Below, piece after piece: positions 7,935-16,144 of a stretch of 51,144 nt of DNA. Source of the DNA: JBCBSS01 sp039819065. Lineage in GTDB: Bacteria > Bacteroidota > Bacteroidia > Cytophagales > Cyclobacteriaceae. A program made the translations under genes and the position numbers. The first letter of the stretch is position 1, and every line of letters begins with the position of its first letter. The DNA is taken from positions 1 through 51,144 of the forward strand of contig JBCBSS010000043.1 of the NCBI GenBank assembly GCA_039819065.1. The letters run 5' to 3'. The notes under the pieces were generated by a model, which saw nothing but the letters and a program-made list of their open reading frames with translations, was not told where the DNA came from and did no database searches.

Positions 7935-9461
7935 ATGATTAATAAATTCCGGAATTTCGTGGCCAAAAAAATTGCTTTACTCTCTTTTCTTGTTTCTATC
8001 TTTTTGGTTCTAAGTACCCCTTCAATTGGCCAGTCACATTCCAAAGACCAACCCGATCATCATACTGAAACTACGACTACAGACGATCATGGCTCGCATG
8101 ACGCGGCAGGTCATGGCGAAGAACACGCGTCCGCTTCCGTTTGGTCAGTTATTCCTTTTGTGCTGTTGCTTTTAATGATCGCCACAGGTCCTTTGTTCTA
8201 CGAACATTTCTGGCATAAGAACTACCCCATCGTAGCGGTCGTGCTGGCCTTGATTGTGGTTTCCTATTATCTGTTCGGTTTGCACAACGCTCACGAGCCT
8301 ATACATGCACTAGCTGAATATGTTCAATTCATATCGCTGTTAGCATCACTGTATATCGCATCGGGGGGTATAATGATCAATATTGATAAACCCGCCACGC
8401 CTTTAGCCAACGTGGGTATATTATTTATCGGAGCTGTAATCTCCAATCTTATTGGAACTACTGGGGCGTCGATGCTACTCATTAGACCTTATATCAGGCT
8501 TAACAAAACAAGGATAAAGCCATATCATATCATATTCTTCATTTTTACGGTAAGTAATATAGGCGGCTCACTAACACCTATTGGAGACCCGCCTTTGTTC
8601 CTTGGGTTCTTGAAGGGAGTACCATTCGAATGGACGCTTACCCACAACTTCGCGCCGTGGATTTTTGCGCTGATCGTATTGTGTATTCTTTTTTATTTCA
8701 TTGACAGAAGAAATACTGCCAATTACGGATTAGTAGATGAAGATCTCACTTACACCAACAAAATATCGCTGGTTGGAGCCAGGAATTTCTTGTGGCTTGT
8801 GGTGGTAATCGGCTCTGTATTTCTTGATCCTAACATACTAGACTGGGTTCCCTATATTCCCTTCCATGGCCAGAAGTTCTCATTCATAAGAGAGATTATC
8901 ATGCTCTCAGTGGCTTTCATGTCTTATCGATTTGCCAATAAGGCCGCTATCAAGGGTAATGAGTTTAGTTTTGAACCGATCCGAGAAGTAGCTTTCATAT
9001 TTATCGGCATTTTTGGTACTATGATGCCTGCACTACAACTCGTAAGCAATTTTGCGGCTTCACCTGAAGGTGCTCAGTTAATCAACCATAACACGCTCTA
9101 TTGGGGCACTGGTATGTTATCAGGGTTCCTGGATAACGCACCTACTTACTTGAACTTCCTGACCGCTGCCTTGGCATCATCACAGGGAAGTATAAGCAAT
9201 ATGGCAGATGTGGTTTCTTTCGCTAACGGTGGCTTCCATAACTCCGTTGTATCGTTGAAAGCCATATCGGTAGCGGCTGTGTTCTTTGGTGCAATGACCT
9301 ATATCGGGAATGGGCCTAATTTCATGGTGAAATCTATATCCGAAGAAGTCGGAATTAAAATGCCATCGTTCTTCGGATACATAATAAGGTTTTCGATACC
9401 TATTTTGATTCCACTCTTAATTATCGTTTGGCTAATCTTCTTTGCTTTTCTACCTACCTAG
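7935..9461 (+). CDS. nhaD: sodium:proton antiporter, NhaD type
   Basis: NhaD exchanges external protons for internal sodium and keeps pH and Na+ in balance. It belongs to the ion transporter (ArsB/CitM-like) superfamily. Diagnostic segments are VISNLIGTTGASMLLIRPYIRLN, NIGGSLTPIGDPPLFLGFLKGVPFEW and SGFLDNAPTYLNF, spread over about a dozen hydrophobic helices. I choose the ATG at 7935 over a TTG at 7905. The protein then begins with a signal-peptide-like segment (residues 1-33, ending SIGQ), followed by an unusual stretch rich in His and Asp/Glu (about 34-64) that would face the periplasm. It ends 3 bp from the convergent aspartokinase gene. It stands alone, without other ion-transport genes beside it. 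Confidence 0.88.
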   Translation: MINKFRNFVAKKIALLSFLVSIFLVLSTPSIGQSHSKDQPDHHTETTTTDDHGSHDAAGHGEEHASASVWSVIPFVLLLLMIATGPLFYEHFWHKNYPIVAVVLALIVVSYYLFGLHNAHEPIHALAEYVQFISLLASLYIASGGIMINIDKPATPLANVGILFIGAVISNLIGTTGASMLLIRPYIRLNKTRIKPYHIIFFIFTVSNIGGSLTPIGDPPLFLGFLKGVPFEWTLTHNFAPWIFALIVLCILFYFIDRRNTANYGLVDEDLTYTNKISLVGARNFLWLVVVIGSVFLDPNILDWVPYIPFHGQKFSFIREIIMLSVAFMSYRFANKAAIKGNEFSFEPIREVAFIFIGIFGTMMPALQLVSNFAASPEGAQLINHNTLYWGTGMLSGFLDNAPTYLNFLTAALASSQGSISNMADVVSFANGGFHNSVVSLKAISVAAVFFGAMTYIGNGPNFMVKSISEEVGIKMPSFFGYIIRFSIPILIPLLIIVWLIFFAFLPT

Positions 9462-9464
9462 GGC

Positions 9465-10778
9465 TTAAAATAGGCCTTCATTCAGCTCATTCAGGGCCTG
9501 AGTCTTGAAGTTTGTATCTATCAGTAGAGAGATATTGTTTCTACTTCCTCCATAGGATACCATTCTGATAGGAATGTCAGAAAGAGAATTGAATACTTTG
9601 CGTATCACACCTTTCTTTTCTGCGATCATCGCCCCCACTATACATATGATAGATTGGTTTTGATCTACTTCGACAAGGCCAAAATTCTCAAGCTCTTCAA
9701 CGATCTCTTGTAAGCATCGGCTATCGTCAATCGTAAGTGAAACGGCTACTTCCGAGGTGGTAATCATGTCGATAGAAGTTTTGTACTTCTCAAATACCTC
9801 AAAGACTTTCCTTAAGAAGCCATAGGCCAAAAGCATACGGGTAGATTTTATCTTGATGGCCGTGATATTATCCTTAGCCGCAATGGCTTTGATTTCTACA
9901 CTGCTTGTTTCATCACTAATCAGTGTTCCTTGAGCCTCATCATTCATAGTGCTTTTAAGTCTCACCGGAATATGATATTTCTGGGTGGGTATGATAGAAG
10001 AAGGGTGCAGTATTTTGGCGCCGAAGTAGGCCAACTCGGCCGCTTCATCAAAGCTGAGCGCAGACAATGGGAAGGTTCTCTCTACAATGCGAGGATCATT
10101 GTTGTGCATGCCATCAATATCCGTCCATATTTGCACTTCTTCCGATCTTATTGCCGCCCCAATCAAAGACGCCGTATAATCACTGCCTCCTCGTTTCAGG
10201 TTATCTATTTCTCCCTCATGATTACGGCAAATGTAACCTTGGGTGATGATGACCGTGTTTTCCTTAACATCACCTATAAACTGCTTGATCTTTTCCGCTG
10301 TCCGATCAATTTCAGGTTCGTGGTCTCGATCAATGCTCATAAATTCAAGGGCCGGAATAAGCACTGAATCTATCTGCTGTTCCTGCAGATACTGATAAAA
10401 TAGATTGGTGGATATCAACTCACCCTGGGCCAGCAATATTTTGTTACGATCCTCGGTAAACTGACCGTCCAACATATCCGCAATAGTAGTGAAGTGGCTA
10501 TCAACCACTTCAGTGCCCTTCACCAGATAATCATTTTGAGTGTATAGCTCTTCTATGAATACCTTATACTTATTTTTCAGCGTCTTGATCTCCAGTAATG
10601 CTCTATCTTTTTCATCTTTGAAAAGTCTTTCTCCTATGCTAACGAGGGCATTCGTAGTGCCGGAAACAGCGGATAGCACCACAATTTTACTGGCAGGTTC
10701 TTTCGTTACCAGTTGAGCAACTTTATGCATCCTGGATGGAAGACCAACTGATGTTCCTCCGAACTTTAGTACTTTCAT
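9465..10778 (-). CDS. lysC: aspartate kinase (monofunctional, with ACT domains)
   Basis: The enzyme phosphorylates aspartate, the entry reaction to lysine, threonine, methionine and diaminopimelate. The 437-aa product opens with VLKFGGTSVG. It has TQGYICRNHEGEIDNLKRGGSDYTASLIGAAI for the kinase active site and WTDIDGMHNNDPRIV for nucleotide binding. From about residue 295 two ACT domains follow (for example TTSEVAVSLTIDD and MVSYGGSRNNISLLID), indicating feedback control by an end product, probably lysine. There is no fused homoserine dehydrogenase. It lies 47 bp downstream of ribH, close enough for cotranscription, though no terminator or promoter is obvious in the gap. Confidence 0.9.
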   Translation of the reverse strand: MKVLKFGGTSVGLPSRMHKVAQLVTKEPASKIVVLSAVSGTTNALVSIGERLFKDEKDRALLEIKTLKNKYKVFIEELYTQNDYLVKGTEVVDSHFTTIADMLDGQFTEDRNKILLAQGELISTNLFYQYLQEQQIDSVLIPALEFMSIDRDHEPEIDRTAEKIKQFIGDVKENTVIITQGYICRNHEGEIDNLKRGGSDYTASLIGAAIRSEEVQIWTDIDGMHNNDPRIVERTFPLSALSFDEAAELAYFGAKILHPSSIIPTQKYHIPVRLKSTMNDEAQGTLISDETSSVEIKAIAAKDNITAIKIKSTRMLLAYGFLRKVFEVFEKYKTSIDMITTSEVAVSLTIDDSRCLQEIVEELENFGLVEVDQNQSIICIVGAMIAEKKGVIRKVFNSLSDIPIRMVSYGGSRNNISLLIDTNFKTQALNELNEGLF

Positions 10779-10825
10779 TCTATTGAAGATTTAAAAAACT
10801 GAGATTGGTTGATGATTGGAGATGG

Positions 10826-11302
10826 CTAAAAGCCCAGCATTTTGATGGCTGTAATTGCTGCTTCGTCACCTTTATTACCATGTTTGCCTCCGGCACGGTC
10901 AAGTGCTTGCTGCTTATTGTCTGGTGTTAGTACGCCGAAAATAACAGGCTTGTCGTATTTCAGGTTAACGTCCTTGATTCCTTGAGCCACGGCGTCGCAG
11001 ATAAAATCAAAGTGACGGGTCTCTCCTTGAATAACACATCCCAGGCATATCACAGCGTCAATATCATCTCGCTTAGCCAGCCATTGTGCTCCTAGCGTGA
11101 GTTCGTAACTGCCTGGCACATATTTTAGAATTACGTTATCTTTTTTAGCCCCATTATTTAAGAGCGTTTCAAGGGCTCCTGAGTAAAGTGCTCCAGTTAC
11201 GTCTTCATTCCATTCGGACACTACTATGCCAAACTTCTTATTGGAAATATCTAATACGTTTTTACTACTGTAGTCGCTTAGGCTTTTATCTGCTGTTGAC
11301 AT
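10826..11302 (-). CDS. ribH: 6,7-dimethyl-8-ribityllumazine synthase
   Basis: RibH condenses 5-amino-6-ribitylamino-uracil with 3,4-dihydroxybutanone phosphate, the penultimate step of riboflavin synthesis. The 158-aa product contains FGIVVSEWNEDVTGALYSGA, VPGSYELTLGAQWLA, and the active-site stretch VICLGCVIQGETRHFDFICDAV with the catalytic His. It ends with FGVLTPDNKQQALDRAGGKHGNKGDEAA. The family forms icosahedral or pentameric assemblies in the cytosol. It follows the anchored TPR gene but is separated from it by a terminator (11331-11364). Pairing of TPR protein and ribH is common in Bacteroidota. Confidence 0.94.
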   Translation of the reverse strand: MSTADKSLSDYSSKNVLDISNKKFGIVVSEWNEDVTGALYSGALETLLNNGAKKDNVILKYVPGSYELTLGAQWLAKRDDIDAVICLGCVIQGETRHFDFICDAVAQGIKDVNLKYDKPVIFGVLTPDNKQQALDRAGGKHGNKGDEAAITAIKMLGF

Positions 11303-11330
11303 GTGGGCTTTTACATTTAGTTTTGGGCAA

Positions 11331-11364
11331 TAAAAAAGGGATAAAGATTGTCTCCCTATCCCTT
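11331..11364 (-). terminator. Rho-independent terminator between the TPR gene and ribH
   Basis: Arms AAGGGATA (11336-11343) and TATCCCTT (11357-11364) pair exactly. Read on the minus strand, the second arm runs into six T before ATT. It lies 23 bp beyond the stop of the TPR gene and before the ribH start at 11302. Confidence 0.75.
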
Positions 11365-11386
11365 GTCATATTTTCTATTTCAGTTC

Positions 11387-12097
11387 TTAGGAAGCTGACG
11401 CATTCAGTCTTGCTTTATATTTCTTAGCCTTCTGTACGGCTTCGTTAGCATCCCAATACTTTTCAATGATTTCATCGTAACACTTCTTGGCTTCTTCCAA
11501 GTTATTTAGCTTTTCATGAGCCAAAGCCTCTTTTAATAGATACTGAGGTGTGAAAAACTTGTTGGGTTTGTAGTTAGCAGCCTTGTCATAGTACTCTGCC
11601 GCTTCTGAATATTGCTGCTGTTCCATGTGGGCATCACCTATCAAACTATATGCTCTTGCTTGTATAAGCAGGTCAGATGAGCTGAAGTCTTTAAGATAAA
11701 GTGTTGCTAATTCAAACTTGCCTTGTTTTAGGTAGATAGCACCTATATAGTAGTTAGCTAGGTTGGCCGCGTCTGTTCCGCTATACTGATCTACGATCTC
11801 TCTGAAACCGTAGCTATTACCATCACCATTCAATGCATAGTCAAGGCTGTCTGATTCAAAGTAGAATATGGCCTGGAACATCTCACTCTGCGCAATATCG
11901 TTCTGGTTGCTTTGGTAGTAGTTGTAACCAAAAAAGCCTCCAACAACTAGCACAATCACTGCCACAACGCCAATAACAGCTACTTTATTCTTTTCAAGGA
12001 ATTCCTCTGACGCAGTTAACTTCTCAGCTAACGCTTCAGGGTTTTCTAATAGTTTGTCCGATCCTTTTTGTGTAGCTCGCGTTTTCGTTTTTGCCAT
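11387..12097 (-). CDS. membrane-anchored tetratricopeptide-repeat protein (YfgM/BamD-like arrangement)
   Basis: The 236-aa product has a cytoplasmic charged N-terminus (about residues 1-38), one strong transmembrane helix (about 39-61, AVIGVVAVIVLVVGGFFGYNYY), then a periplasmic series of TPR helices (for example ARAYSLIGDAHMEQQQYSEAAEYYDKAANYKPN). This is the layout of YfgM-type proteins, which in E. coli attach to the Sec translocon and to periplasmic chaperones; the same function here is inference. It has its own promoter embedded in the pdhA terminator and is closed by a terminator before ribH, so it appears to be a single-gene transcript. Confidence 0.8.
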   Translation of the reverse strand: MAKTKTRATQKGSDKLLENPEALAEKLTASEEFLEKNKVAVIGVVAVIVLVVGGFFGYNYYQSNQNDIAQSEMFQAIFYFESDSLDYALNGDGNSYGFREIVDQYSGTDAANLANYYIGAIYLKQGKFELATLYLKDFSSSDLLIQARAYSLIGDAHMEQQQYSEAAEYYDKAANYKPNKFFTPQYLLKEALAHEKLNNLEEAKKCYDEIIEKYWDANEAVQKAKKYKARLNASAS

Positions 12098-12116
12098 TGC
12101 TCAAAATTTAGGCTTG

Positions 12117-12148
12117 CAAAGCTACTAATTAGAAAAAACTTCTGCAAA
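12117..12148 (-). promoter_or_regulatory. promoter for the anchored TPR gene
   Basis: On the minus strand TTTG (12145-12148) is followed after 20 bp by TAGCTTTG (12117-12124), a full match to TAnnTTTG. The TTTG box lies in the loop of the pdhA terminator hairpin. The leader to the ATG at 12097 would be short, about 15 nt. Confidence 0.65.
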
Positions 12149-12155
12149 GAAGTTT
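12131..12155 (-). terminator. Rho-independent terminator of pdhA
   Basis: Arms AAACTTC (12136-12142) and GAAGTTT (12149-12155) pair around a 6-nt loop and, on the minus strand, run into TTTTTTCT. The promoter-proximal arm overlaps the pdhA stop codon at 12154-12156. Confidence 0.7.
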
Positions 12156-13203
12156 AATCCATTATATAAGGATAGTCTGTCTGCACATAGACATCATGGA
12201 AAACTTCGGACGCGTCAGGGTAGTCTGACTCTTCCGCGAATTTCACGCATTCTTCTACCTCTGCTTTTATTTTTTGATCTATTGCTTCCAAATCAGCCTC
12301 TGTAGCGTATTTGTTTTTAAGAATGGTCTGCCTAACCTGATCAATAGAATCTTCAGCTTTCTTTTCAGCTACTTCTTCTTTTGGACGGTATCTGGCGGGG
12401 TCTGACATCGAATGCCCCTTATATCGATAGGTTCTGAATTCTAATAGTGTAGGGCCATCTCCCTTTCTGGCTCTCTTAGCCGCCTGCTCAACTGCATTGT
12501 GCACTTCTTCTACCTCCATGGCGTCAACAGGAGCGGAAGGCATATGATAGGCATCCCCAAGTTTATAAAGGTCAGTTACGTTTGATGTCCTCTGAACAGA
12601 AGTACCCATAGCGTACCCATTATTTTCTATCACAAAAATGACCGGCAGTTTCCACGTCATAGCCATATTTAATGCTTCGTGGAAGGCCCCCTGTCTTACT
12701 GCTCCATCTCCCATGAAACAGATACACAAATTCTTGGTCTTCTTATATTTTTCTGCAAAACCAATTCCTGCTCCTAAAGGTACTTGTGCCCCTACTATAC
12801 CGTGGCCTCCGAAGAAGTTATGTTCTTTGTCAAACATGTGCATAGAACCACCTTTACCTTTCGAAATACCTGTTTCTTTGGCAAAGAGTTCGGCCATTAT
12901 TTTCTTAGGGTCAGAACCCAAACCAATTGGATGAGCATGGTCTCTATAAGCAGTAATCCACTTATCGTCCTTTTCCAGTGCAGAAACTGCTCCGGCTACA
13001 CAAGCTTCCTGTCCAATATAAAGGTGACAAAAACCCTTGATCTTCTGTTGACCATATAGCTGACCAGCTTTTTCTTCGAACTTTCGCATCAATTGCATGC
13101 TTTCGTACCAGCTCAGATAGGTCTCTTTAGAGAATTTAGGCTTGGCTGATGCCTTCGCTTTAGTAGTCTTTGTGGATTTATTGGTCTTTGTAGTCGTAGC
13201 CAT
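12154..13203 (-). CDS. pdhA: pyruvate dehydrogenase E1 component, alpha subunit
   Basis: The E1 alpha/beta heterotetramer decarboxylates pyruvate on thiamine diphosphate and passes acetyl groups to the E2 lipoyl domain. The 349-aa product has the family segments FCHLYIGQEA, RDHAHPIGLG, KGKGGSMHMFD and FGGHGIVGAQVPLGAG. The thiamine-binding motif starts at GDG (165-167) and ends at NN (194-195). The segment RTYRYKGHSMSDP resembles the regulated loop of other E1 alpha subunits. The first 25 residues are a Lys/Thr/Ala/Ser-only low-complexity extension before the conserved domain begins at SKETYLSWY. No E1 beta or E2 gene is adjacent, so the complex is encoded at several loci. It is divergent from recF and is followed by its own terminator. 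Confidence 0.92.
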   Translation of the reverse strand: MATTTKTNKSTKTTKAKASAKPKFSKETYLSWYESMQLMRKFEEKAGQLYGQQKIKGFCHLYIGQEACVAGAVSALEKDDKWITAYRDHAHPIGLGSDPKKIMAELFAKETGISKGKGGSMHMFDKEHNFFGGHGIVGAQVPLGAGIGFAEKYKKTKNLCICFMGDGAVRQGAFHEALNMAMTWKLPVIFVIENNGYAMGTSVQRTSNVTDLYKLGDAYHMPSAPVDAMEVEEVHNAVEQAAKRARKGDGPTLLEFRTYRYKGHSMSDPARYRPKEEVAEKKAEDSIDQVRQTILKNKYATEADLEAIDQKIKAEVEECVKFAEESDYPDASEVFHDVYVQTDYPYIMD

Positions 13204-13323
13204 ATCAATTAGTTTTGAGAACTTTCTGATTTAAAAAAATGAATCAGTTTTTGAGGTGTTCAAGCCTTTAGGTCATGATATCTGCCTCCAAAAATGGATT
13301 ACGAAAATAACTAAAAAAACTTA

Positions 13324-14430
13324 ATGCACCTTGAAAATATCTCCTTGTTTAATTTCAAGAATTATGAAGATGCTAATTTGATTTTTTCACCAGATATAAA
13401 CTGTCTTCTAGGTGAAAATGGGAGTGGAAAAACAAATTTATTAGATGCTATCCATTATTTATCCCTCACGAAAAGCGCACTTAATTCAATAGATTCCCAG
13501 AATATTAAGCATGGAGAGGCATTCTTCAGTGTTAAATCAAATATTGAAAAAGAAGGTGACATTTATGAGGTGCATTGCAGTGTAAAGAGTGGACAGAAAA
13601 AGATTTTCAAGGTCAATAAATCCGAGTACGAAAAGATCAGCGAACACATTGGTAGTTTCCCAGCTGTGTTGATCTTTCCAAATGATTCGGATATTATAAG
13701 AGAAAGTAGTGAAGCTAGAAGGAAATTCTTTGATGCTGCTATATCACAGATTAACAGGCCTTATCTAAATCATCTTGTCAAGTATCATCATTTCCTTAAG
13801 CAAAGGAATAGCTTACTGAAATCTTTCGGAGAACAAAATAAAATTGATAAGGACTTGATAGAGCCTTATGATATCCAGTTACTACAACTCGGACAAGAGA
13901 TATTCATCGAAAGAAAACGATTCGTTAACGATTTTCTCTCTCATTTTACCAGACATTTTGACGATCTTGTAGCGGATAAAGAACAGGTATCTATTCAGTA
14001 TAAGTCTGAGTTATTGTTTGATGCTTTTCAAAGCAAGTATCTAGGCAACCTAAAGCGAGATTTGATTTTACAACGTACGGAGTTAGGCATTCATAGGGAC
14101 GACTTCGTATTTAAGATTGAGGATAAACCTTTGAAAAAATTCGGGTCGCAAGGTCAACAAAAGTCATTTCTAATCGCTTTGAAATTGGCTTTGTTTGAAA
14201 TTATTAAGATCAATAAAGGGTTTAAGCCTTTACTGCTCTTAGACGATATATTTGATAAGCTTGATGACCACAGAATTGACAAGCTGGTCAAAATGATTGC
14301 CAGTGATGTTTTCGGGCAAATATTCATCACCGATGCCAGGCCTGAAAGAACACGAACCTTCTTCAAGGAAATTGGCAAAACAGTAAAATTCTTCGAGGTA
14401 GAGGATGGAAGGACAAGAGAGACTGACTAA
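13324..14430 (+). CDS. recF: DNA replication and repair protein RecF
   Basis: RecF is an SMC-like ATPase that, with RecO and RecR, helps load RecA at single-strand gaps and stalled forks. The 368-aa product has the N-terminal LENISLFNFKNY, the Walker A motif GENGSGKTNL (from residue 30), the family signature GSQGQQKSFLIALKLALFE and the Walker B/D-loop region LLLLDDIFDKLDDHRI, ending with FITDARPERTR. It begins at an ATG divergent from pdhA and is followed after 2 bp by a DUF721 gene. RecF with a DUF721/DciA-like protein is a conserved replication pair. Confidence 0.94.
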   Translation: MHLENISLFNFKNYEDANLIFSPDINCLLGENGSGKTNLLDAIHYLSLTKSALNSIDSQNIKHGEAFFSVKSNIEKEGDIYEVHCSVKSGQKKIFKVNKSEYEKISEHIGSFPAVLIFPNDSDIIRESSEARRKFFDAAISQINRPYLNHLVKYHHFLKQRNSLLKSFGEQNKIDKDLIEPYDIQLLQLGQEIFIERKRFVNDFLSHFTRHFDDLVADKEQVSIQYKSELLFDAFQSKYLGNLKRDLILQRTELGIHRDDFVFKIEDKPLKKFGSQGQQKSFLIALKLALFEIIKINKGFKPLLLLDDIFDKLDDHRIDKLVKMIASDVFGQIFITDARPERTRTFFKEIGKTVKFFEVEDGRTRETD

Positions 14431-14432
14431 TT

Positions 14433-14747
14433 ATGGCAAAAAGAAAAGCGACTAATCCAAGAAAATCTGATACATCCCAGATTGGCGACGCAATCGGGGA
14501 TTTATTAAAATCTTATAACCTCAAATCCAAATTTGATGAAACCCAGTTGGTGTCTTCATGGCAAGACCTCATGGGAAAACCCATCGCGTTGAAGACGAAG
14601 AAGATATTTATCAAGGATAAGGTGCTGTTCGTTGAGATCACTTCGGCTCCGCTAAAACATGAGTTGAACATGTCTAAGTCCAAGATTAAGGAGATACTAC
14701 AGCGTGAGTTTGGTCAGGATATTATTGCAGAAGTGATCATCATGTAG
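14433..14747 (+). CDS. DUF721 (DciA-like) protein
   Basis: The 104-aa product carries the DUF721 pattern VSSWQDLMGKPIALKTK followed by LFVEITSAPLKHELNMSKSKIKEILQ. This family includes DciA, the ancestral loader or recruiter of the replicative helicase DnaB in bacteria without DnaC. The N-terminus is Lys/Arg-rich. It begins 2 bp after the recF stop, so translation is probably coupled. A helicase-loading role fits its neighbour, but the short size leaves room for other nucleic-acid functions. Its stop lies inside one arm of a long-spaced inverted repeat (GTAGGAC at 14744-14750, GTCCTAC at 14792-14798). Confidence 0.8.
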   Translation: MAKRKATNPRKSDTSQIGDAIGDLLKSYNLKSKFDETQLVSSWQDLMGKPIALKTKKIFIKDKVLFVEITSAPLKHELNMSKSKIKEILQREFGQDIIAEVIIM

Positions 14748-14794
14748 GACTTGACGCCTTGCATTTGGCATGGCTGTGATTTTTTCAACAGGTC

Positions 14795-16144
14795 CTACGT
14801 AGCCTCGGTCTTTTTAGGCAAGCGTACCTGGGCTTTAAAGGTTAGGTTCTTCTGAGATAATCTCAATTCTCCCTGGTGTAATCGTAAAATCTCATTGCAT
14901 ATCCAAAGACCTAGTCCAAGCCCCGAACTATACTCTTTCGACTTATGATATTGGCTGGTTAACGACGCTATATCCTCAATCGGTTCGACCAGCTTATTAT
15001 CGAAGCCAATTGTAAAGAATGCATCCGCGTTACTCTTTAAACTGATGCATACTTTATCATGTGGTTTGCCGTATTTGTATGCGTTTTCCAGAATGTTGAT
15101 GAGTACGTTTTCTAGCTTGTCATGATCTCCGTAGATATTAAAGTCATCTATATCTTCTTGCAGGTTGAGTTGAATCTCTACACCTCTTTCCTGGCTTAAG
15201 TATTTGGTTTTGGATAAGGCTCGATAAATGAGTTCGTCTACTGGTTGAAGGTCTTGTCTGATGATCAGTGTCTTGGTTTTCAATTGACTGACCAATAAGA
15301 AGTCCTGTATGATTCTCGACAAACGCTGCGTCTCACTGAGTTGATTACTAAGTACTTTCCGGATATTCTGATCGGTTTCTTTGTCTAAAGCCACTGAAAG
15401 TTCGGTTTGCATGACCGCCAAAGGCGTTCTTAACTCATGTGCTGCAGATGCGAAAAAGTTATTCTGGCTGTTAATGCCTTCCTCAATGCGTTTGAGCATA
15501 TCATTAATGGTCTCACCCAGCATTTGAACTTCATCTCTTGATTTCGGTACCGCTACACGTTCCAGACTGTCAGATGCAGATATCTTTGAGGCCGTCTTTG
15601 CCATTCTAGAAACAGGGTTAAGCACTACTTGCGACAATACCAATGCCAGAATGCCAGATATCGCTACCGATAATACATTGCCCACGATCAGATACCTTCT
15701 GAGGTCCTTCAATTGCGTTTCAAGCGGTGCGTTACTTCTAGCCAGAAGCAATTGCAGTGAACTACCTGGAAGGTCATCCAATTCCCGGTTGACGACAGCT
15801 ATTTTAAGTGTATCTACTTGTAGTATATCCAGGTAATAATCAAACTCATCTAGCAAAGGGAAACCGGGAGATGTAAATAGTTCTTGGGAGAAGTTCTCAC
15901 TGGTAACTCTTAAGCTAATCAAGCGCTGGGCGTTAGGTAGTGGTATGCGTTGTGGAGAGTAAGAAGTTTCCTCAAGCAGGATATTCGCTTCACTAATGAT
16001 CTCTCTGTCATCAGCTGCCATTAGTGTGTCACGGACTTTCTGATATATCAGGTTATTCGCAGGAAGCAGGATAACGGTGAAGATGACCACAAAGACTAAG
16101 GTAATCTTTACGCGTATGCTTTTGTAATGGAGCCCTTTGATCAC
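14795..16144 (-). CDS. sensor histidine kinase (HAMP, HisKA, HATPase)
   Basis: This 449-aa protein has TM1 at about 13-35, a periplasmic sensor of about 115 residues, TM2 at about 151-172, a HAMP linker, and a HisKA domain with phospho-acceptor His236 in AAHELRTPLAV. The HATPase domain has an N box (ENVLINILENAYKYG), an F/G box region and GLGLGLWICNEI. It is the cognate partner of the response regulator immediately upstream: the two reading frames overlap by one base (ATGA type). The periplasmic part does not resemble a named sensor domain to me. The two secreted-protein genes upstream of the regulator are likely to be either signal-related or targets of the pair. Confidence 0.9.
   Translation of the reverse strand: MIKGLHYKSIRVKITLVFVVIFTVILLPANNLIYQKVRDTLMAADDREIISEANILLEETSYSPQRIPLPNAQRLISLRVTSENFSQELFTSPGFPLLDEFDYYLDILQVDTLKIAVVNRELDDLPGSSLQLLLARSNAPLETQLKDLRRYLIVGNVLSVAISGILALVLSQVVLNPVSRMAKTASKISASDSLERVAVPKSRDEVQMLGETINDMLKRIEEGINSQNNFFASAAHELRTPLAVMQTELSVALDKETDQNIRKVLSNQLSETQRLSRIIQDFLLVSQLKTKTLIIRQDLQPVDELIYRALSKTKYLSQERGVEIQLNLQEDIDDFNIYGDHDKLENVLINILENAYKYGKPHDKVCISLKSNADAFFTIGFDNKLVEPIEDIASLTSQYHKSKEYSSGLGLGLWICNEILRLHQGELRLSQKNLTFKAQVRLPKKTEAT

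Noticed and set aside
14744..14798. GTAGGAC ... GTCCTAC inverted repeat with a 41-bp spacer between the DciA-like and kinase genes
   Set aside because: The loop is long, the arms are short and overlap both stop codons, and no clear T run adjoins the stem; it could be chance, so it is not called a terminator.
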